A stretch of DNA of 64,000 bases, taken from Sorex araneus. Its lineage: Eukaryota > Chordata > Mammalia > Eulipotyphla > Soricidae. The translations under genes were made by a program, and so were the position numbers. Every line of letters starts with the position of its first letter. Position 1 is the first letter of the stretch. This document shows, piece after piece, positions 12,060 to 46,449 of this stretch. The notes beneath the pieces were generated by a model. That model did no database searches. It had not been told where the DNA came from and was given only the letters and a program-made list of their open reading frames with translations. The stretch covers positions 81,331,599 through 81,395,598 of the forward strand of contig NC_073306.1 in the NCBI RefSeq assembly GCF_027595985.1, written 5' to 3'.

Positions 12060-12968
12060 CTCTGTGTCTCTGCGTCTCTATCTATCTCTATCACTCTTTC
12101 TCCTTCCCCTTCCTCCTTTCTTCCTTTTTTTGTTTTTGTTCTTGGGCCACACCTGGTGGTGCTCAGGGCTTTCTCCTGGCAGGGCTCAGGGAACCAGATA
12201 TCAGGTATGGAACCTGGGTCAGCAGTGTGAAAGACAAATGCCTTGCCCACTGTATTATCACTCTGGTCCTGTCCTCCCTCTCTTCCTTCCCTCTTTCTTT
12301 TTCTCTTTTATTCTTTCTTTATTTCCTTCTCTTTTTCCCTCTCTTCCTTCAGTGCTGAGTTGAGTGAAGGCCTCAACCATTCATTCTATCACTGAGCCAC
12401 ATTCTTGGCCCTTTTAACTTTTTCTTAATGACTTACCTATTTTCTAGGTAACCATATAAATATTACTGAATAGTGTAAATATTTTTATTTTCTCTGCATT
12501 TTAAATTTTTTGGTTTTTGTGTATGTTTCGTTTCTTGGGGGGGCCACACAGAACTGTGCTCAGGGCTTATTCCATGCTATGTACTCAGAGATCATTCCTG
12601 ACAGGGCTCAGGAGACCCTATGGGGTGCTGAGGATAGAACCCAGGTCAGCTGTGTGCAAGGCAAGCACTCTGCCTATGATACTATATCTCTGGCCCTTGA
12701 CTTTTATATATTAACTAACCAACTGCTGGACTCTCTCTATCTGTATGATACAGCCCTATTCAGGCTCCAAGAGCTTCCTTTCTAATAACTTGTGCTCATC
12801 TAATCAACAAATTTCCATCCTTCAGGGCTGGAGAGAGAGTATAGGGCATAAGGCGCTTGCTTTAAATGTGATCAACCCTGATTCAATCCCCAGCTCTGCG
12901 AGGTCCCCTGAGCCCAGGGCTAGGAGTAGTTCCTCTGCACTGCTGGGTATGAGCCCTCCTCCCCTCAC
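10800..12968. repeat. Dense SINE cluster with (CT)n
   Basis: Copies at about 10805-10916 (-), 11175-11330 (-), 11438-11590 (-), 11600-11716 (-), 11797-11970 (-, young), 12130-12270 (-), 12530-12696 (-) and 12824-12968 (+). (CT)n lies at about 12000-12055 between two of them. 10917-11165 and 12280-12520 are mostly unique or pyrimidine rich. Confidence 0.75.
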
Positions 12969-13394
12969 AAACAAGACGCTATCCTTTAGTTCCTACTGAT
13001 GAGCTCCTGAAATTTTCATTCTCTTGAGTTCTGTACTGATTCAGATTCAGTCTGATGAGTTAGAAGATGGTAAGGTGATTATTGGTTATATTTCACCTTT
13101 GTATTTTGGGACTCATAAGCAGATATCAGGAAGCCTGGGCCACTCCTGTTGACACTCAGCCAACTGGGTGGGACGGCTCATCGCTGTGGCTGCTGCTTTC
13201 ACTTAGGACTTGGCATGACGTTCACCTGAAACCCTAATCTTCTGTCCTGGTAATAAACACCTGTTCCAGCCCCAGGGAGATGCTGCCCCATACCTCTTGT
13301 GCTGTGTCCGTGAAACCAAAGACAATTGTGCTTGTCAGGAAGCTTTGGGTTTGTGCTGCTGTGGGACATTAGGAATAAATACCACCAAAGGATT

Positions 13395-13583
<189 letters not shown>

Positions 13584-15014
13584 CTTGTGAGAGGACAAAA
13601 GAAAATGAACTTTTTGAATCCTTTTGACAAAGCAAGTGTTGCCAAATCAAGCATTGTCAAATTCAGCCCCAATTACAGAATTGGGGTTGAAGTGATAATA
13701 GTACAGCTGGTAGGGCACTTTCCTTACATGTGGCCCATGTGGGTTTGATCCCCGACACCCATATGGTCCCCTGAGCCCCACCAGGAAAGATCCCTAAGCA
13801 CAGAGCCGAGAGTAAGACCTGAGCCCAGCTGGGTATAGATTAAAAAAACATTTGGGGGAGGCAGGAGAATTGCACCTCACAGCACAGGGATTTGTGGGTG
13901 TCCCTGAGATACCAGTGATTTAGCCCAGGCTCTAACACATGCAAGCCTTGTGCTTTACCATTTGTGGCACACCCCTAGTCACAGATCTGTATTATAAGAG
14001 GCCCAATTTTTTATTTAGTTTTTTGGGGGGCTATCTCTGGCTGTTCTCAGGGCTCACTCCTAACTGTGCTCAGGGATCACTCTTGGTGGGGTTTGAGGGC
14101 CCATATGAGGGGCTGGGGATCAAACCCAGCATGCAAAACAAGTGCCCTGTCCATTGTACTATCTCTCTGATCCCTGAGGCCTAAAATCTTAGACAAAATT
14201 ATTTTTCTAAATGAAACAAAATATTCAACAAACGTGCATTCTAATTAAATATAAGGAAATTTGAACAAGAAATTGAAATATTTGCATGAAAATGAAGAAA
14301 ACCCAAAACTAATTTCTATAGATATTATCTTCTGGCTTTTAGCTCTTATAGTGTGCACTTTGAGAAGATCAAGAGAAGGTACAGAGGTTAAGGTTGAATT
14401 CCCGGAATCACATGGTCTCCAGAGCACTACCAGGTGTGCCCCCTCCACGTGAAAACAAATTTTAAAATACTGTTTTAATAGATCAGTTTATTAAAAACAT
14501 TCAGCTTAAAAACATTACCCCATGTAAAGCAAAAACCAATTACCAAGAAGGGGGGGGGGCGGGAAACATTCTGAAACGAACTTAAGATATTTTTAAGGAC
14601 TTTAATCATGAAAGTTATTAGTTTCAGTACAGAATCAGTTGATCAGGTCAGTAATCATAACGTATTCCATTGTAGAAATCTTTCCATATGCTTAGAGCAC
14701 CAACTATGAGGTTCTGGAGGTGACTAGGGGACAGGACTCCGCATGTTTGGATGCCAGACACCCAGGAGGTGTCTGGAAGGTGCAAGTGGGCACCTGAATG
14801 ATTATATTCTATTTAACTTTTAAACATTTTCCCCTCTGCTTACCAAAGGAATGCTTTTTGGGTCACACCCAGCGATGCTCAGGGCTTACTCCTGGCTCTG
14901 CACTCAGGAATTACTCCTGGTGGTGCTTGGGGGCCATATGGGATGCCGGGGATTGAACCCGGGTCGGCCGCGTGCAAGGGAAACGCCTCACCCTGTACTA
15001 TCGCTCCCATGCCC
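13584..15014. repeat. SINE copies and unique DNA before the RPL5 promoter
   Basis: SINEs lie at about 13684-13838 (+), 14020-14176 (-), 14381-14455 (+, fragment) and 14842-15014 (-, young). 14180-14380 and 14460-14840 are unique AT-rich DNA with a G-run near 14551. Confidence 0.75.
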
Positions 15015-15179
15015 CAGTAATGCATATTTTTAAAAATACAAATTCTTCGCATAGGAAAGTAAAAGCCGATGATCCTCCCAGATGATCAGCCATGAGATTT
15101 TACCAGCATAAGTGGCCACCAAGTGGAGCCAAGTTTTTGACATCTATTTAATCATGGTCCTCCGGTCAGTAGGGGGCAG

Positions 15180-15349
15180 CACGTTGCACGCTGTGCGACC
15201 GGCACGCTCCCTCTTGCACACGTCGCCAGCGTGAACGTCGCTGCTACATACTGCGCCTGCGCAGGGGCTGCGGCCTTTTCTCCCTCCCAGAGGGCTGCTC
15301 GGCCTGTGGCTCTGTGTCAAGCCGCGGACGGCCGTCTCTGTTCCGCAGG

Positions 15350-15352
<3 letters not shown>
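15180..15352 (+). promoter_or_regulatory. RPL5: RPL5 core promoter and 5' TOP leader
   Basis: CpG-rich DNA directly upstream of the start codon. An NRF1-like palindrome, CTGCGCCTGCGCAG, lies at 15251-15264. About 10 bp downstream a pyrimidine tract, CCTTTTCTCCCTCCC at 15274-15288, fits the 5' terminal oligopyrimidine start of ribosomal protein mRNAs, which places transcription start near 15274 and makes translation sensitive to mTOR through LARP1 (family knowledge). The leader is then about 75 nt. The initiator ATG at 15350 is the last codon of exon 1 and is followed at once by GTGAGT, the usual RPL5 arrangement. The exact start site is inferred, not measured. Confidence 0.85.
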
Positions 15353-24141
<8,789 letters not shown>

Positions 24142-24210
24142 AATCAGCCATGATTTTTTAATGGAGATTTTGCAAAGACAGTAATAAATCTATCGACCAA
24201 GCAGTGATTT
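24142..24210 (+). terminator. RPL5: RPL5 3' UTR and poly(A) signal
   Basis: A short 3' UTR follows the TAA. AATAAA lies at 24183-24188, about 42 nt after the stop, so cleavage is expected near 24,200-24,210. Such short 3' UTRs are typical of ribosomal protein genes. A second AATAAA at 24300-24305 could serve a minor, longer transcript. Confidence 0.8.
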
Positions 24211-25474
24211 CTGTGTAAAGCTCTTGTTAATGAAACTATAGAGGGAAGATGGGAGTTGCTGGTGCATTTTTTTCCTCGTGAAATAGGTGCCATCTTTTTA
24301 ATAAAGTAACATTTGGCTCAAGGTTTACAATTGATTCTCAAGCTTTTCCTCAAATTGATGGCATACAGCATTCCTTAAGTTTGGCAGCAAGACCAAATGC
24401 CCACCAGGAAATAACATCAACTATTCACTCAACCAGATGATTAGTGGGAAGAAAAGGTCCTACCATTTTATTAGGGGAGGGACATTGGGGAATGGAGTTC
24501 ACTTTAACCAGGAAAATGCAGAGAAAAAAATGTTAAAGCATTTTTGTGCCTCAAAAGATAGCATAGCCCTTTGGCCAGTAGGAAATACTGTTAAAAATTG
24601 AAAATTACTACCCAAGGGATGTATTCAATATGCCAAAAACAGTAAGAAGTCTCACAATGGAGACGTTACTGGTGCCTGCTCCAGCAAATTGATGAACAAT
24701 GGGACGGCAGTGCTACTACCAAAAAAGTCTTGATTCCAGGATTCTACCACGACTACCATAGCTCCAATTAAATGCAAGAGTGAAATAGGTTTGTTGTTTT
24801 GGGGCCCAAGAGTACATGGATTTGATCCCCAGGCCCTGCCAAGAGTCTGTTCCTGAACACAGCCAGGTGTGGCTCAATGCTAAAAGGGGAAGGAGGTTGG
24901 GGTCATGTCCATTTACTCAGGGGACCATAAGTGATACAGGAATTTGAACTGAAGTTTCTGCTAATTGCTGTATAAATAACTTGCCTCTTGTACTATATGC
25001 TACTCAAGGTAATAGTTTTGAAGGACTCCAGTGGTTGAACCCATTGAATTAAGAATGATACTTGTAAGTCCAAATTAACCTCTGAAATTGGCAATTAAAA
25101 ATAGCCAAATATGTTGTTTTCTTAGTAAAAATTGTAAACATCTAAATGAACTAAAGGGGGCTGGAAAGAGTACAGTGAGTAAGGCACCATGCTATCCTTG
25201 TACTCAGCCCCGTCAGGGTTTGGTCCCCAGCACACCACATGGCTCCCTGAGCTCCACTAAGTGGTTCCTGAGCACCTGAGGGTGTGCCCCCACTGGCCAA
25301 ATTCTACTCTAAATGTTTTTTTTAAATTTGCATTTTTGGGTCACACCTGGCTCTGCACTCAGGAATTACTCCTGGCGATGCTCAAGGGACCATATGGGAT
25401 GCTGGGAATCGAACCCGGGTCAGCTGCCTGCAAGGCAAACACACTACCCACTGCGCTATTGCTCCAGCCCCTAT
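24211..25474. repeat. RPL5-DIPK1A convergent intergenic region
   Basis: Holds a fragment of the second repeat family with ACAGTG-like tail (about 24618-24718, +), a decayed SINE (about 24795-24880, +), a SINE (about 25155-25300, +) and another (about 25325-25471, -) that has lost an internal block after the TCACACCTGG motif. The rest looks unique. Confidence 0.7.
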
Positions 25475-25982
25475 ATTCTAAATCATAAGCAAAGAAAAAG
25501 CGTTTTAACCCAACGTTTGTTTATAAAGGAGTAATTTTAATTTACCTGCTTTGCAGGCTTAGATTTTTGTTAATGTGCAAACTTTTCCATGCTAAGACAT
25601 TAGTAAATTTATGTATAAATTTTTCTTTAACAGCAGCTTTGATGCAAACAACTTCCAGCACTGGTATTTTGGCTGACATAATTACAAAATACTCACGTTC
25701 AATGTTTATGCAATGAGACTTCACAGCATTTTAAGTCAAAGTAGTTACACAGTGAAATGTATTGGGAAATGTACCGGGATTCTAAAGAGGAAGGAAGGAC
25801 ACCTTGGAGCCTGTTAAACCTATACCACCTGCTGTTATTTGAGCAATCAACATGTATTTGAAGATGATGGCTTCTTGGGTCCAGGGAATTGGGAGTTTTG
25901 GCAGGGATTTTAATCAGAAGCCTTTTTAAATGCTCAAAACTTCAGAAGTAGTTGGTTTCCTACAATGGCCATAATGTCCAAA
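25475..25982 (-). other. DIPK1A: Probable DIPK1A 3' UTR (proximal part)
   Basis: Repeat-free AT-rich DNA directly downstream of the DIPK1A stop on the minus strand. No minus-strand AATAAA is visible between 25,475 and 25,982, though ATTAAA (TTTAAT on the plus strand) occurs near 25536-25541. A minus-strand AATAAA occurs at 24467-24472. The 3' end is therefore undetermined and could reach close to RPL5, with which the gene is convergent. Confidence 0.5.
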
Positions 25983-38556
<12,574 letters not shown>

Positions 38557-39026
38557 CTAAAACCAGAAAATAAAAGTAGTTAGTAAAAAATGTTCATAAG
38601 AGGAAAATTAAGATACAGAGACATCTCTATACTTTAACAGAGGAAATATCATGAAGACTCAATTTTTTTTTTTCGGGAGAAGGGGAGGGGCGAGGGGCAT
38701 ACCTGACAGTGCTCAGAACTTACTCCTGGATCTGTGCTCAGGGGTCACTCCTGACAGGGTTCAGGGGATTGAACCAGGCTGGCTGTACGCAAGGTAAGCA
38801 CCTTATCTTCTGTACTGTCTTTTCAGCCGGCAGACTCAGGACATTGGATCTGGACAGACTTGAACTTGTATCTAACTTCTGTTACTTGCTAGCTGAATCA
38901 TGACAGAGAGCTTATTACGTATGACCAGGGCAAGCACAGAATGTTGAAACCATTCCCCTTCACTAGCACACAGGGTACCAAATTTTGCTAAGAATCTTAT
39001 TTGTAAAATGGCCCTGCTTTTAAAAT
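38557..39026. repeat. DIPK1A intron with one SINE
   Basis: An old SINE lies at about 38670-38830 (-). The rest is unique. Confidence 0.65.
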
Positions 39027-39235
39027 CACTGTCACTGTCACTGTCACTGTCATCTTGTTGCTCATCGATTTGCTCGAGCGGGCACCAGTAACGTCTTCAT
39101 TGTAAAACTTGTTGTTACTGTTTTTGGCATATCAAATATGCCATGGGTAGCTTGCCAGGCTCTGCCGTGCGGGCGAGATACTCTCAATAGCTTGCCAGGC
39201 TCTCCGAGAGGAGCGGAGGAATTGAACCCGGGTTA
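39027..39235 (-). mobile_element. Second repeat family copy with 11-bp TSD
   Basis: Flanked by a perfect GCTTTTAAAAT at 39016-39026 and 39236-39246. On the minus strand it starts at the B-box-like CCCGGGTTCAATTCC, runs through the GGAGAGCCTGGCAAG body and ends in four ACAGTG-type units (GACAGTGACAGTGACAGTGA). The tRNA-like head upstream of the B box is missing. Confidence 0.9.
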
Positions 39236-39246
39236 GCTTTTAAAAT

Positions 39247-41760
39247 AAGTTTTAAAAAAACCCTAAAGCTTAAAATATTTAGAGAGTTCTGGTCAAAGAG
39301 ATAGTACAGCAGGTACACCTTTGCCTTGCATGCAGACGACTTGGGTTTAATCCCCAGTACCCCATATGGTTCCCAGAGCAAAATCAGGAATAATCCTTGA
39401 GTAAGCCCTGAGCACCACTGGTTGTGGCCCCAAAACAAAACCAATATTAAGATAGTTTTTAAAATATCATATTACCTGTCTTCTTCTCATTCTTGAGGTT
39501 AACCAAAAACAAGAAAGAGAAAAAGAAACTATCTTGGTAAGATTCCAATGTAACCTTAACTGAGGAGGCCTTGCAAAGAGCCAGGAAAAATGCAGAGATT
39601 AAATTTCTGCTGTGACCTCCCTTCTCAGACTAAGTTGGCAAAACACTGGAGAGGAGGCATGCCTGCGGGGCAGAACCATCTTCCTGGCTGACAGTGAAGT
39701 TTTTGGGGTTTGTTTGTTCTTTAGTAGGGGGGAGACTAGGAAGCACTCCCCATGATACTCAGCGAGCTGGGTCAGACAGCTCAGGGCTTAGGTCTGGAGA
39801 TGCAAAGCTGCTCGTCTCCACAGGCTGTGTGGGGTGGTCAGGGCTGCAACCGGTAGTGCTGGGATGGGGGTGCTGGGAATGAAATGGCAGGGATTAAAAA
39901 CGAGCGTCCTTCTATATGCGTCCCAAGTGATCTCCCAGGTCCTACAGTGAAGGTTTAAGGGGCACATGAGATAGGAACATCTAAGATTCTAATGGGCATC
40001 ATGAAGTATCAGAACAAGGCAGGGCTGAATAATAAAATGCTTTAAAATGTTACCTCTCGGGGTTGGGAGATGTTACAGCAGTTAGAGCGCATGCCTAACA
40101 GGTGTTGGCCCAATTTGATTCTCAGCATCCATGGTCCCCCAAGCATTGTCAGGTGCTGCCCTGGGGGACCCACTCTCCAGTTTGCTTGTGGAGGCCCTCA
40201 CTCTGCAGGGTGGCCTGAGTATCCCAGACACTGCAGGGAACAGCACCGTATCTTCCAGCCCTTAACTGAACCGACTGCTCAGTTAGCTGAGAATCACTGG
40301 TGGGATGTTAACTACTGTGGGACAATACACAGGCCTTTTGGGGAGGGGTTTGGGCCACATTGGGCAGTGCCCAGGAGTGATCCCTGGTGTTACTTAGGGG
40401 AATATGCGTGATGCCAGAGATTGAACCAGGGTCATGGCCAAAACAGCTGCATGCAAGGCAAGCGCCTTACCTCCTGCACTATCTCTCCAGGTGGAAACAC
40501 ACAGGCTTAACCAAGCTGTCTCTCTGTCTCATCCTTCCCTCTTTCTCACACACACAAACTCTGGGGCACAGCAGCTTCACTACCAGCTCAGCTCACTGTT
40601 CCAGTTGCTTCCTGCTGGTTGAGGAAGAACCTTCAGTAGTGAGTAATAAAATGAAAGAAAATAAGCATGTGATCTACCAAGTCTATGAGAAAAAGGAGGA
40701 AACAAATAGGAAAAGCAAGTGTCAGGTCTGCCTATGTTTTCCAGAAAAAATGTTGCCATGAAGCAAATGTACCACTATGAACTCAAAGAACTTAATGAAA
40801 TGCTTTAAAATACAACCGTATGACAGAAGGAATGAGAGCAAAACAACAGAAGGCAATGAGGGCTGGAGAGAGAGCGCAATGGGCTGAGCTAATGTTTTGC
40901 ATGCATTAGCCCCTAGTTTGGTCCCTGGCACAGTGCAGTCCTCTGAGCAAATGCCGGATGCAATCCCCAAGTACTGAGCTAGGAGCAATCAGAACACCGC
41001 TGAATGTAGGCCAAAATCCAAAGTCAACCAACCAACAAAAACCTAGAGAAAAATTAATATAAGCTAGTGGAAATCAAATAAGAAAAAAATACTAGAGATT
41101 AAACCCACATTATAAATGAAGCAAAGTGAAATAAAATAGGAGGCAGACAAACATAGCACAATAAGATTTAAGAGGAGAGAAAGTACAGTGGGCAGGATGC
41201 TTGTCTTGCATGCAGCCAGCCCCGTTTCAATTCCCAGCATCCCATCTGTTCCCCCAAAGCACTGCCAAGAGTGATTCCTGAGCACAGAGCCAGGAGTAAC
41301 TCCTGAGCATCTCTGGGGGGTGGAAAAAAAAACACTACTTAAGAGGGTTTGGGGCTTGACAGACAGTACAGTGGGTGAGGCAATTGCTTTGCATGCAGCT
41401 GACCTGGGTTTAGACCCTGGCATCTCATATGGTCCCCTGAGTACTGTAGGGATGATTTCTGGGTACAGTAACCCCTGAGCATTGCCAGGTATGGCCCAAA
41501 AGTAAGAAAAAAAACAAGACTTACGAAGACTAGGTTGAGAAAAGTGAATAAAATGGAAATAAAAACTCAAGACAAGAGGTGGGAGCAAAGTGTAGCAGGG
41601 AGAATGCTTGCCTTGCATGTGGCCAATTAGGGTTAAGTCCCTAGCACTCTAAATGGTCCCCGGAGCCCCACCCAGAATGATCCCTAAGATCAGAGCCAGG
41701 AATAAGCCTTGAGCACTACGGGTTATGACTCAAACGACCCACCCTCCAAAAAAAATTGTA
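39247..41760. repeat. SINE cluster in DIPK1A intron
   Basis: Copies at about 39285-39440 (+), 39700-39945 (-, decayed), 40060-40165 (+), 40335-40490 (-), 40859-41035 (+), 41170-41330 (+), 41350-41510 (+) and 41577-41755 (+). 39445-39695 and 40500-40855 are unique. Confidence 0.7.
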
Positions 41761-42699
41761 AGTACAGAGATGATAGTTTAAGAGACTCTGCAGATCTCCC
41801 AGTAGCTAATTCTAACAGTACCTTTGGAGGCTTCCCCATACCAACAGGCTTCTCAGACGCATCTAAGAATTTAGGCTCAGTTCCACTCCATGGTACTATG
41901 AGCAGACAGGTCAGACTCAATACATAATGTGCTCTACATCAGAGCCAGGCGCATCTCAGCTTCAGAGGGAAGATTATGGGTTACCAGGACACCCTCTCCA
42001 GTTACGATTAATTAGTGGGAGTGACTCAGAGAACTCAAGAAACCTGTTTACTCATGATCACAGACTCATGACAAAGGGAATCTTTCTGGAATAACTTGTA
42101 GGAAGAGAAACGCTGGAGAAGGTGTGACACCACCATGCCTTCATTGAGGACAAGTCTTTGAAATGTTCATCTCTCCCCTAGAAGCTCTCCCCTCTTTTCA
42201 GGCTTTTATGGAGGTCTCATTCCTTAGGCATGATGAATGCACTGGTTACTGGTAACTAAACTCAATCTCTAGCCCAGCAGTAGTCCAATCTAAGAGCAGA
42301 GGCTTCAGACACTGGGGCAGGGTGGAGCTTACTGTGATTTTACCTAAAGAAGGGAGCTTTCCATGTGGGTGCTGAGTAATTATTTTTCCTGAAAAGGAGG
42401 TGGTAGGTCAAATAAGTCTATGAACCTTTGCTCTGGTCCCTCTCTTCTCCCAGGCTCTTAATTCCACTTTCAATGCTTTTTTGTTTCCATGGTAACCAGC
42501 TCCTATCTTATGTTTTCCAAATGCCGCCTCAGAATAACAAGAGACACCTTTAATACTCTCAACATAGGATTTGAGAAGCTGTGAGCTGTGAGCTTGGAAC
42601 TGAATGATTCAAGACCAATATTTATGAAATATATTCTGGCATTTGAATGATCAAATATAAACACACATATGCACATATATATTATATATAATACACACA
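41761..42699. other. Unique DIPK1A intron DNA
   Basis: About 0.9 kb without recognised repeats, exons or RNA structure, apart from AT-rich TATATA-type sequence near 42,675. Confidence 0.6.
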
Positions 42700-43854
42700 T
42701 ATCTTTTGTCTGTTTGGGGGGCCACAACCACCAGTGCTCAGGGCTTACTCTTGGCTCTTTGCTCAGAAATTACACATATTGGGGTTCTGAGGGATCATAT
42801 GTGATGCTGGGGATCAAACCTGGGTCGGCTGCATGCAAGGCAAATGCAAGGCAAATGACTGTACTATCTCTCCAGCCCCAGAATATATATTATTTATAAG
42901 TTCAAATAGCACAAAACCCTCTGGGTATTATCTAGAACATCATATTTCTTTTTGTTTGTTTTCATTTTGGGACTGCACACAGTGGTACTCAGGGGTTACT
43001 TCTAGCTCTGCACTCAGGACTCACTCCTGGCAGTTCAGAGGACCATATGGGATGCTGGGGATTGAACATGGGTCAGCTTCATGCAAGGCAAGTGCCCTTC
43101 CCTCTATACTATCTCTCTTGTTTCAAGAATGCAGTATTTCTTGTAAGCACAGAAAAAGGGCAATAAAACAAGTGTTCATCAATAGGAAAATAGCTGAATA
43201 AATTGTGGCATACTCAAAATAAAATACTACACAATAATTAAAATGAAAGAGTTCAGCCTATATGTGTTAACATGGAAAAATGTTGAAAATGTAGTGAAAA
43301 TTTGAATATGCACATCTATCATTTATAGTTTAGAAATGTGTACAGTTACACTATATATTGATTATATACCCATATACATATAGTGAAAGTATGAAAACAT
43401 ATTCACACACATCATATTCAAGATGGTGATTACATCTGAGGAGGAAGAAGAATATGGGGACAATTTCAATTACACTTGTAAGCTTTTTTTAAAAAAATAT
43501 GAAGCAAATACAGCAAAAGATTAGATTCATTACATGGATGGAGGCACAAGACTGTTGGTGATATTTTTCCTATATTTCAATGTTGTTGAGAATTTTCCAT
43601 GTAATCTTTGTCATCCTGATGACCTGATCGTGAAAGAAGCATTACATTTATCTCTGCTTCACTTATAAGGAACTATGGTGCAAGAAATTAGAGAGAGATA
43701 AAGAAAGCTGCGGAGAAAGTTAGTGGTAGTATCGCAACCTGCTCCCACACAGTCCGTAACCTGTGTGTTTAACCACTGAGGTAAGAAAACTAGAATTATA
43801 TAACTTTGGAGGAACATGCTTAACAGGTTTAATTATTAAACCATTATGGCCAGG
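42700..43854. repeat. Two SINEs and mostly unique DNA
   Basis: SINEs lie at about 42700-42880 (-) and 42950-43125 (-). About 43190-43260 resembles a very old L1 ORF2 fragment (TGTGGCATACTCAAAATAAA). The rest is unique. Confidence 0.6.
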
Positions 43855-44030
43855 TGAGGAGCTGGAGAGATAGACTGGGGGGGTTGGTGCTTGCCTTGTA
43901 GCATGCAGCTGAACCCAGTTTGGTTCAATCTCTAGCACCAGCCTCAGAGCACCTCTAGGAGTGATGCCTGAGTACAGAGTCAGGAGTAAGCCCTGACTAT
44001 AGCCAGTGTGGCCTAACCTCCTCTGCCACC

Positions 44031-44089
<59 letters not shown>

Positions 44090-44095
44090 TGGTGA
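43855..44095 (+). repeat. SINE ending in an (ATC)n array
   Basis: An old SINE at about 43855-44033 runs directly into about 19 ATC units (44034-44090). Reading the array on the minus strand gives a poly-methionine frame, which is an artefact. Confidence 0.85.
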
Positions 44096-46449
44096 GATGC
44101 CTGTCCCTGGAGCTCCACATGGCCTGTGGTCAACATTCACTCCTTTGACATTAGCCAACATTTACCTTTGCTTTCTTAGACTTTTGTCCAACACCTGACA
44201 CATAACCACAAGTGTATAAGAAACATTTGTTGTATGAATGAATGAAGTTTACTTTGGGCTTTTAGTGAGAAATAGGTCATCCTATTAGAGAAACTTTGGG
44301 AATTGAGCTTAAGACTTATTCCCTTCAACTGTCCTGATCTTTGGCTCCTGAATCATGAGGAACACTCTTGCCTTAATTTTGCCCCCAAGATTTAAAAATT
44401 GCCCTTTCAAAACACCCACCTTCTGATGAGTAATCTTGAAGCTGTATACCTCCTTCCTGAGCCTGAATTCTTCCTCCCTTCTTAGATTCCCAAGTTTAGC
44501 ATCCTTTTAATTCATGTTATCTTCTTTAAGCAGAGAGATGATATGAAGGTAAGAGAATTTGTCACAAACGTCTTTGAACTTCTCCTTCCCCTCAGCATAA
44601 AGCACAGTTTGGTTTTTAAGAGTTAGGGAAATACTTAGCAGATAACTCCCATAAAGAAGTTAGTGGTGGCGGGGCTGGGAGACAGTATAGAGATTAGCGC
44701 CCATGCCTAGCATGCACCCGACCTGGATTCTCCCGAATTTCATTGGTTTTAACCCTGGAGGTCCCCAACACCATCATGATGGCCCTGGGGATCCCATCCC
44801 CGCAAGACCTGAGCAGTAGTGCATCCTGGGGCCTGAGTGCTGAACTGTGAGCTGGGATGGGCAAAAATAATCAGGATGGCCTCACCATCACTTGGGAGAT
44901 CCCTTCCCTCATCAAAAGAATACAGTGCACTGTGGGGCCCAGAGTTGGTTCAGCAGCAAAAGCACCTGCCTTGCAAGCCTGAGACCACTCAGACGAGTAG
45001 GTTCAGTGCTTGGCATTGCACCATATGCCCGAGTATGGTCCCAGTGGCTCAGCTGTACCGAGGCTGTACCTCTACCAAAATGTGCTCAAGGGCTCAAGAG
45101 ATAGTGCGGGGGTAAAGTGCTTGCCTTCCAAGTAGCTGACCTTGGTTGGACCCCTCCAAGACCAATACAATGGTCCCCTGAGCACCAAGCCAAGAGTAGA
45201 CTCTGAGCAGTTTGTAGAGGCCTCTACTTCCTCCCCCAACTCCCCACTTCCCACCCTGCCATATGGTGCTCAAACCCCATAACTAAAATATGCAACCCTG
45301 GCCAGAAAAAATGTTAAGCACATAACCTCACACACACAGTACTACTGTAATCAGGGGACATGATCTCTGGACATTTCAGGATCATCAAGGAAAACAGCAG
45401 AAACAAGGAAAAAAGGAAATGGAATTAAAAGTAAAAAAAAATTAAATTAAAAAAAATTAGATTTTGAAGCTTCAGAACATGATCAATGCTTTTCCCTGAT
45501 ACTTAAAACCTTAAAAGAACAAATCGGTCTTATGAGTAAACTGTTAAGTAAGCAGAGAAGACCAGAATAGTGTTCAGCTACAAGAATCAGATTCTTGTTT
45601 TGTGCAAAGGCCTCGAGCCAACACTGCATCAATGAGGTAGTCACTGAGAACAGGCTCTGCCACTTGTGGTCTCCATCACCAACCAAAAGCCAATCGCTCC
45701 CAGCCCTGGATCAGGGTGGTCGGCCACGTACTGTCTTGCTTTCTTTTCCAGACATGGCAAAATACACAAACTGTAATGCTGTCAGTAATACAATCTTCTA
45801 AACTTAAGCAATACCACAGCGATTACAAAGCATGTCTAACGTTACAATGTGACACTCAGCACAAAACACTAAAGGGTTTTCTGGTTCTAAGATTTTTATC
45901 ATGAGGATTCTGGCATACAATCCCTTGGCTGGCACAAAACTTCAAAGTACCAGAAGATGGCGCTCTTCAGCTAAATTTTACAAAGCCCCTTTGTGCTGAA
46001 GGATTCATTCCAGGCACTATGAAAACTGCACCTTCAGGGTAGTAACAATGAATAGATGCATAGTATTTGGTTTTCAATAAATTTCTAAGATTCAGGTTTT
46101 AAAAAATGTATTTCAGATAAACATTAGAAACGAATGTTTCTTACTTAGGAAAAGTAACACAGCTGGGTTTTTAACATACCTGAAAATCTTCCAAATCTTT
46201 AATCAGCACCAACAAGGGTTGTTTTAAATTTTCACTGACTTCTGAACACATGATGTATCTCCAATTTTTTATTCTTTTTCTTGATTCCTTCCTCTTGGCC
46301 ACCCATAGTGTACAATTCTCCCTCCTCTGTCCACACACATGCATATACCAACCAACTCCACTCTTTCTTCTGTTATAATGTCTGTATTTGACTTAACATT
46401 TTTTCAGCACACATAGAATGTGAAGGTTGTGAGTTTAAGTTTACAATCT
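44096..46449. other. Largely unique DIPK1A intron DNA
   Basis: 44100-44660 and 45290-46440 are unique; decayed SINE-like pieces lie at about 44670-45235. Short open frames around 45.5-45.9 kb have no recognisable protein and no matching DIPK1A exon sequence. Confidence 0.55.

Noticed and set aside
43720-44136. Open frame with a poly-methionine run
   Set aside because: It is the (ATC)n array at the end of a SINE read on the minus strand.
45483-45904. Short open frames as the missing DIPK1A upstream exon
   Set aside because: The peptides do not resemble the expected N-terminal membrane-anchor segment that should precede [11 protein letters not shown], and no fitting splice sites were seen.
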